A stretch of DNA of 64,000 nt from Sphingomonas sp. PP-CE-3A-406 (GTDB lineage Bacteria; Pseudomonadota; Alphaproteobacteria; Sphingomonadales; Sphingomonadaceae), in the NCBI RefSeq assembly GCF_003688625.1, contig NZ_RCWY01000001.1, positions 620,001 through 684,000 on the forward strand, given 5' to 3'. The notes beneath the pieces are model-generated. The model saw nothing but the letters and a program-made list of their open reading frames with translations, ran no database searches and had not been told where the DNA came from. Positions within the stretch are counted from its first letter, which is position 1. Each line of letters opens with the position of its first letter. Shown here in pieces: positions 58,850 to 64,000 of this stretch. The position numbers were made by a program, and so were the translations under genes.

Positions 58850-60840
58850 TCGGCTGCCTCCGCATAATCTTCCCCGTGGAGAAGTTCGGCCGAGCAGCGC
58901 TGCATCGTCGGCGACGCACGGCAGATCGCGTTGGTCAGGTAGAAGTCCTTGATCGGATAGCCGGCGAGGACGCCCTGTCCTTCGCCGTTCAGCGGAGGCG
59001 GGTTCCACTCGAACGTCGCGAGCGCCTGATGCCGCAGCGCAGGCACGTCCGCGTACATTTCCTCGCGGAGACCCTCAAAGCTGTCGAACGGCAGCGTGTG
59101 GCCGAGCGTATCGGACAGCGCGCGGAAAATCGACCAGTCGTCGCGCGCATCGCCCGGTGCGAACACCGCACGCTCGCCGCGCTGGACACGTCCCTCGAGA
59201 TTGACCCACGTCCCCGACTTCTCGGCATAGGTAACGCCCGGCAGGATGACGTCGGCAGCCGCCGCACCCTTGTCGCCGTGATGGCCCACGAACACCTTGA
59301 AGCCAGCGAACTTCGAGTAATCGACCTCGTCCGCACCGAGGAAGAAGCCGAGCTTCGCCCCCATCACGTCGGCGATGCCGCCCTTCTGCGCATAGCCGAG
59401 CATCAGCCCACCCATACGCGAGGCTGCCATGTGGACGACGTTGAAGCCGTTCCAGTCCGCCTTCACGAGACCCAGCGTATCGACCAGCTTCAGCGCAGCC
59501 GCATGGCCACCCTTCAGCGCGCCACCACCGACGATCACCATCGGACGCTCGGCCTTGCCGAACGCCTTGGTCACCGCCTCAGGCAGGCTGCCGAGCAACG
59601 CTAGATCGTCGCCGAGCCACTCGACCTTGTACGTCAGGTCCGTCTCCGGCCCGATCGCAAAGACCTTCGCGCCCTTCTTGATTGCCTTCCGCACCCGCGT
59701 GTTCACCAGCGGCGCTTCCCAGCGCAGATTGGTGCCCACGAGCAGGATCGCGTCGGCACGCTCGGTGCCGGCGATCGTCGTGTTGAAATTGACCGCGGCG
59801 ATGCTTGTCGCGTCATAGTCCATGCCGGTCTGACGGCCTTCGAGCAGGCTCGAACCCATCTTCGCCAACAGCGCCTTGGCGGCGTACATAGTCTCGCAAT
59901 CGACCAGATCGCCAGCGACGGCCGCAACGCTCGACCCGGCGTTCACCGCCTTGATCGCCGCAAATGCTTCGTCCCACGTCGCGGGCTGGAGCTTGCCGTT
60001 CACGCGCACATAAGGCTTATCGAGGCGACGGCGCACGAGACCGTCGATCGCGTGGCGCGTCTTGTCGGTCGCCCATTCCTCGTTCACGTCCTCATTGATC
60101 CGCGGCACGCAACGCAGCACCTGGCGACCACGGCTGTCGAGCCGGATGTTGGTGCCGACCGCGTCCATCACGTCGATCGTCAGCGTCTTGCGCAGTTCCC
60201 AAGGACGCGCCTCGAACGCATACGGCTTCGACGTCAGCGCGCCCACCGGGCACAGATCGACGACGTTGCCCGACAACTCGCTCTTGACCGCATTCTCGAG
60301 ATACGAGGTGATCTGCATATCCTCGCCGCGGAAGATCGCACCGATCTCCTCGACGCCGGACACTTCCTCGGCGAACCGGATGCAGCGCGTGCACTGGATG
60401 CAGCGGGTCATGACCGTCTTGACGATCGGGCCCATATACTTCTCGGTGACCGCGCGCTTGTTCTCGTCGTAGCGCGAATGGCCACGGCCGTAGGCGACCG
60501 ACTGGTCCTGCAGATCGCACTCGCCGCCCTGATCACAGATCGGGCAATCGAGCGGATGGTTAATCAGCAGGAATTCCATGATGCCCTCGCGGGCATTCTT
60601 GACCATCGGCGAGTTGGTGAAGATCTCCTGCTTGTCCGCTGCCGGCAGCGCGCACGACGCCTGCGGCTTGGGCGGACCAGGCTTCACCTCGACCAGGCAC
60701 ATCCGGCAATTGCCGGCGATGCTCAGCCGCTCATGATAACAGAAACGCGGGATCTCCTTGCCGGCAAGCTCGCACGCCTGCAGCACGGTGGCGCCCTGCG
60801 GCACCTCGATCTCTACGCCATCGACTTTAACTAAGGGCAT
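58846..60840 (-). CDS. nuoG: NADH-quinone oxidoreductase subunit G
   Basis: A 664-aa peripheral-arm subunit. The N-terminal [2Fe-2S] domain has [15 protein letters not shown], the His/Cys [4Fe-4S] segment lies near [13 protein letters not shown], and a further [4Fe-4S] cluster is bound by [11 protein letters not shown] molybdopterin-oxidoreductase-like domain follows (about 215-664). Length matches the shorter alphaproteobacterial and mitochondrial form (about 690). ATG 60840 shares one base with the nuoF stop. Confidence 0.97.
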   Translation of the reverse strand: MPLVKVDGVEIEVPQGATVLQACELAGKEIPRFCYHERLSIAGNCRMCLVEVKPGPPKPQASCALPAADKQEIFTNSPMVKNAREGIMEFLLINHPLDCPICDQGGECDLQDQSVAYGRGHSRYDENKRAVTEKYMGPIVKTVMTRCIQCTRCIRFAEEVSGVEEIGAIFRGEDMQITSYLENAVKSELSGNVVDLCPVGALTSKPYAFEARPWELRKTLTIDVMDAVGTNIRLDSRGRQVLRCVPRINEDVNEEWATDKTRHAIDGLVRRRLDKPYVRVNGKLQPATWDEAFAAIKAVNAGSSVAAVAGDLVDCETMYAAKALLAKMGSSLLEGRQTGMDYDATSIAAVNFNTTIAGTERADAILLVGTNLRWEAPLVNTRVRKAIKKGAKVFAIGPETDLTYKVEWLGDDLALLGSLPEAVTKAFGKAERPMVIVGGGALKGGHAAALKLVDTLGLVKADWNGFNVVHMAASRMGGLMLGYAQKGGIADVMGAKLGFFLGADEVDYSKFAGFKVFVGHHGDKGAAAADVILPGVTYAEKSGTWVNLEGRVQRGERAVFAPGDARDDWSIFRALSDTLGHTLPFDSFEGLREEMYADVPALRHQALATFEWNPPPLNGEGQGVLAGYPIKDFYLTNAICRASPTMQRCSAELLHGEDYAEAAE

Positions 60841-62141
60841 TACTCTGCGGCTTCCATCATCGGCGCGGTGTCGCCACCGCGCTCACGGATACGGCGCTCC
60901 ATCTCGGGGCGGAAATGCTTAATCAGGCCCTGGATCGGCCATGCTGCGGCATCACCCAGCGCACAGATCGAGTGACCCTCGACCTGCTTGGTGACCTGCT
61001 GGAGCATGTCGATCTCGGACAGTTCGGCGTCGCCGGTGCGCATCCGCTCCATCACGCGCCACATCCAGCCGGTGCCTTCGCGGCACGGCGTGCACTGGCC
61101 GCAACTCTCATGCTTGTAGAAGTACGAGATGCGGCTGATCGCGCGGACGATGTCGGTCGACTTGTCCATGACGATGATCGCCGCGGTGCCAAGACCCGAA
61201 CCGACCGCCTTCAGGCCATCGAAGTCCATCGCGCAGTCCATGATCTGCGCGGCGGGCACGAGCGGCACCGACGAGCCACCCGGGATGACCGCGAGCAGAT
61301 TGTCCCACCCACCACGGATACCGCCGCAATGCGTCTCGATCAGGTCGCGGAACGAGATGCTCATTTCCTCCTCGACCACGCACGGCTTGTTCACATGGCC
61401 GCTGATCTGGAACAGCTTCGTACCGCGGTTATTCTCCGCGCCAAAGCTGGAGAACCACGCAGCGCCACGCCGCAGGATCGTCGGCGCAACCGCGATCGAC
61501 TCCACATTGTTGACCGTCGTCGGGCAGCCATAAAGACCCGCACCCGCCGGGAATGGAGGCTTCAGCCGCGGCTGGCCCTTCTTCCCCTCGAGGCTCTCCA
61601 GCATCGCGGTCTCTTCGCCGCAGATGTACGCGCCGGCGCCACGGTGGACGAACACGTCGAAGTCGTAGCCCGACCCGCACGCGTTCTTGCCTATGAAGCC
61701 ACGATCATACGCCTCGGCAACAGCTGCGAACAGCGTCTCGGCCTCGCGGATATATTCGCCACGGATGTAGATGTACGCGGCGCGCGCGCGCATCGCGAAC
61801 CCGGCGATCAGCGCGCCTTCGATCAGCTTGTGCGGATCGTGGCGGATGATCTCGCGATCCTTGCAGCTGCCCGGCTCGGATTCATCAGCGTTGATGACGA
61901 GGAAGTTCGGCCGGTCAGGCTTCGGCTCCTTCGGCATGAACGACCATTTGGTGCCGGTCGGGAAACCCGCACCGCCACGGCCGCGCAGCCCCGACGCCTT
62001 CATCACATCGATGATCGCGTCCTGGCCGAGCGCCATCAGGTCCTTGGTATTGTCCCAATCGCCGCGCATGATCGCCGCGTCGATGGTCCACGGCTGGAAA
62101 CCGTAGACATTGGTAAAAATGCGATCCTTGTCGGCGAGCAT
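60840..62141 (-). CDS. nuoF: NADH-quinone oxidoreductase subunit F
   Basis: A 433-aa subunit that binds NADH and FMN and holds the [4Fe-4S] cluster N3. The NADH loop is [13 protein letters not shown], the FMN-site segments [15 protein letters not shown] and [14 protein letters not shown], and the cluster motif [16 protein letters not shown]. The ATG at 62141 shares a base with the nuoE stop (TGATG) and has GGGGAG upstream. An in-frame GTG three codons earlier (62150) is the alternative. Confidence 0.97.
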   Translation of the reverse strand: MLADKDRIFTNVYGFQPWTIDAAIMRGDWDNTKDLMALGQDAIIDVMKASGLRGRGGAGFPTGTKWSFMPKEPKPDRPNFLVINADESEPGSCKDREIIRHDPHKLIEGALIAGFAMRARAAYIYIRGEYIREAETLFAAVAEAYDRGFIGKNACGSGYDFDVFVHRGAGAYICGEETAMLESLEGKKGQPRLKPPFPAGAGLYGCPTTVNNVESIAVAPTILRRGAAWFSSFGAENNRGTKLFQISGHVNKPCVVEEEMSISFRDLIETHCGGIRGGWDNLLAVIPGGSSVPLVPAAQIMDCAMDFDGLKAVGSGLGTAAIIVMDKSTDIVRAISRISYFYKHESCGQCTPCREGTGWMWRVMERMRTGDAELSEIDMLQQVTKQVEGHSICALGDAAAWPIQGLIKHFRPEMERRIRERGGDTAPMMEAAE

Positions 62142-62809
62142 CAGGCCCACTCCCCCCGGTAATCGTGGTTCGCGTCGACCATCGCCTTCAGCGAGGTCGG
62201 GCCGCCTTCAGGGCAGCTCGCGCGACGACCGAATTGCGGTCCCGGCGTCGGGTGCCCGCCATTGGCCAGCGCCTCGAGGATCTCGGTCGTCTTGTCGTAA
62301 TCGAGGTCTTCGAAGTTATCGTCGTTGATCTGCACCATCGGCGCGTTCGCGCACGTGCCTAGGCACTCGACCTCGGTCAGCGTGAACATGCCGTCCGGCG
62401 TCGTGCCACCCTTGACCAGACCGCGGTTCTTGCACGCGGCAAGAACATCGTCCGACCCGCGCAGCATGCACGGCGTGGTGCCGCAGACCTGCACATGGAA
62501 GCGACCGACCGGCGCGAGGTTGAACATCGTGTAGAAGGTCACGACCTCATACACGCGCATGTACGGCACACTGATCTGACGCGCGACGAACTCGATCACC
62601 GGCACCGGCAACCAGCCCTGCGTCTGCGTTTCCGCGCCGACCTGGCGCTGCGCCAGATCCAGCAACGGGATCGACGCCGACTGCTCGCGACCCTTGGGAT
62701 AGCGCCCGAGGATCTCGTTCGCCTTCACCTGGTTCTCGTCCGTCCACGCGAACGAACTCCAGCGTGCGCGGGTCTCGGCCTCGTCGGGAATTTTCGGAGC
62801 TTCAGCCAT
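62141..62809 (-). CDS. nuoE: NADH-quinone oxidoreductase subunit E
   Basis: A 222-aa thioredoxin-like subunit carrying the [2Fe-2S] cluster N1a. The ligands are in VCGTTPCML and [10 protein letters not shown]. The helical N terminus has [33 protein letters not shown], typical of the family. ATG 62809 shares one base with the nuoD stop. Confidence 0.97.
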   Translation of the reverse strand: MAEAPKIPDEAETRARWSSFAWTDENQVKANEILGRYPKGREQSASIPLLDLAQRQVGAETQTQGWLPVPVIEFVARQISVPYMRVYEVVTFYTMFNLAPVGRFHVQVCGTTPCMLRGSDDVLAACKNRGLVKGGTTPDGMFTLTEVECLGTCANAPMVQINDDNFEDLDYDKTTEILEALANGGHPTPGPQFGRRASCPEGGPTSLKAMVDANHDYRGEWA

Positions 62810-64000
62810 CAGCGGTCACATTCACCAAAAACGATATCCATCGCGCCGAGTATCGCGGTCGTATCCGCCAGCATGTGGCCCTTCGCCATGAAGTCCATGG
62901 CTTGCAGATGCGAGAACGCGGTCGGCCGGATCTTGCAGCGGTACGGCTTGTTCGAGCCATCGGCGACCAGATACACGCCGAACTCGCCCTTGGGGCTTTC
63001 GGTCGCGACATAGACGTCGCCGGCGGGCACGTGGAAGCCCTCGGTGTAGAGCTTGAAGTGATGGATCAGCGCTTCCATCGACTGCTTCATCTCACCGCGC
63101 TTGGGCGGCACGACCTTGCGATCGAGCGACGCGATCGGCCCCTCGGGCATGTCGCGAAGGCACTGCTTCATGATCCGCGCGGACTGACGCACTTCCTCGA
63201 CGCGCACCATGAACCGGTCATAGCAATCGCCACGCGTGCCGACCGGCACCTCGAAGTCCATCTTGGCATAGGCGTCGTAGGGCTGCGACTTGCGCAGATC
63301 CCAGGCGATGCCCGAGCCGCGGATCATCGGACCCGAAAAGCCCCATTTGATCGCGTCGTCGCGGCTGACCACGGCGATGTCGACGTTGCGCTGCTTGAAG
63401 ATGCGGTTGTCCGCAACGAGCGAGATCGCATCCTCGAACAGCCGCGGCAGGCGCGTGTCGAGCCAGTCGCCGATGTCGGCGAGCAGCTTCAACGGCGCGT
63501 CCTGATGCACGCCACCCGGACGGAAATAGTTCGAATGCATACGCGCGCCCGAGACACGCTCGAAGAAGTTCATGCAGTCTTCGCGGATCTCGAACAGCCA
63601 CAGGTTCGGCGTCATCGCACCGACGTCCATCACGTGCGAGCCCAGATTAAGCATGTGGTTCGAGATGCGTGTCAGTTCGGCAAAGAACACGCGCAGATAC
63701 TGCGCCCGCTCGGGCACTTCGAGGTCGAGCAGCTTCTCGACCGCCAGCACCCAGCTGTGCTCCATGCACAGCGGCGAGCAGTAATCGAGACGATCGAAAT
63801 ACGGCAGCGCCTGCGTGTAGGTCTTGTACTCGATCAGCTTCTCGGTGCCGCGGTGGAGCAGGCCGACATGCGGGTCGACGCGCTCGACAATCTCGCCGTC
63901 GAGTTCCATGACGAGGCGCAACACGCCGTGCGCCGCGGGATGCTGCGGACCGAAATTGATCGTGTAGTTCTGGATCGTGACGTCGCCGGTCGTCGGATCG
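62809..64000 (-). CDS. nuoD: NADH-quinone oxidoreductase subunit D (partial)
   Basis: The last 396 residues of the 49-kDa subunit, which with NuoB forms the quinone-binding site; the N terminus lies beyond the right edge. The right-hand end reads [25 protein letters not shown] and then [20 protein letters not shown], the family hallmark. [37 protein letters not shown] and the C terminus [32 protein letters not shown] and [12 protein letters not shown] complete it. It is the furthest upstream nuo gene seen. Confidence 0.97.
   Translation of the reverse strand, partial: DPTTGDVTIQNYTINFGPQHPAAHGVLRLVMELDGEIVERVDPHVGLLHRGTEKLIEYKTYTQALPYFDRLDYCSPLCMEHSWVLAVEKLLDLEVPERAQYLRVFFAELTRISNHMLNLGSHVMDVGAMTPNLWLFEIREDCMNFFERVSGARMHSNYFRPGGVHQDAPLKLLADIGDWLDTRLPRLFEDAISLVADNRIFKQRNVDIAVVSRDDAIKWGFSGPMIRGSGIAWDLRKSQPYDAYAKMDFEVPVGTRGDCYDRFMVRVEEVRQSARIMKQCLRDMPEGPIASLDRKVVPPKRGEMKQSMEALIHHFKLYTEGFHVPAGDVYVATESPKGEFGVYLVADGSNKPYRCKIRPTAFSHLQAMDFMAKGHMLADTTAILGAMDIVFGECDR

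Overview
The window is a GC-rich (roughly two-thirds G+C), gene-dense chromosomal segment of an alphaproteobacterium, most probably Sphingomonas or a close sphingomonad. Support comes from protein sequence character, the 14-subunit-type nuo operon running into birA, coaX and an RNase J gene, the alphaproteobacterial SOS box (GTTC-N7-GTTC) at lexA, EcfG-type stress promoters, and many short palindromic intergenic repeats of the sort common in sphingomonads. No tRNA, rRNA, CRISPR array, prophage or insertion sequence was recognised.

Layout. 1-10.1 kb: start of ahcY (with a perfect 20-bp operator-like palindrome upstream), AlgH/YqgE protein, a Prx5-type peroxiredoxin, AMP nucleosidase, a Lys/Pro/Ala-rich membrane-anchored protein, an alpha/beta hydrolase, asd, a VOC protein, an MgtC-like protein and a secreted DPP IV-type peptidase. 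10-16 kb: a MoxR ATPase and its usual CoxE-like vWA partner, separated here by a CHAP amidase and a CocE-type hydrolase. 16-24 kb: anmK, rimO, a 48-aa stress-type membrane peptide, a class C serine hydrolase coupled to a leucyl aminopeptidase, a TPR protein and tpiA. 24-34.4 kb: ppiD-trpE, then trpG-trpD-trpC-moaC, a TonB protein, moeA and lexA. 34.4-35.1 kb is a repeat-rich gap. 35-40.3 kb: comEC, divergent gltX, gltA and a coupled small membrane protein.

40.3-46.7 kb is the most unusual part. It is a tight four-gene leftward operon (Hpt-like protein, membrane protein with a nucleotidyltransferase-like head, DUF2336 protein, histidine kinase-like protein) divergent from a large two-TM coiled-coil protein resembling the polarity factor TipN. 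The kinase has an intact ATP-binding domain but Lys where the phospho-accepting His should be, and the Hpt protein has Trp in place of its His. This suggests a signalling or scaffold system that no longer uses His phosphotransfer.

46.8-64 kb: an SDR oxidoreductase, then a long leftward operon nuoD(partial)-E-F-G-H-I-J-K-L-M-N-birA-coaX-rnj-DUF1467, whose genes mostly abut or overlap by 1-4 bases. NuoL carries a striking histidine-rich insertion. Palindromic repeats sit between many genes and in one case have been captured into the 3' end of trpG.
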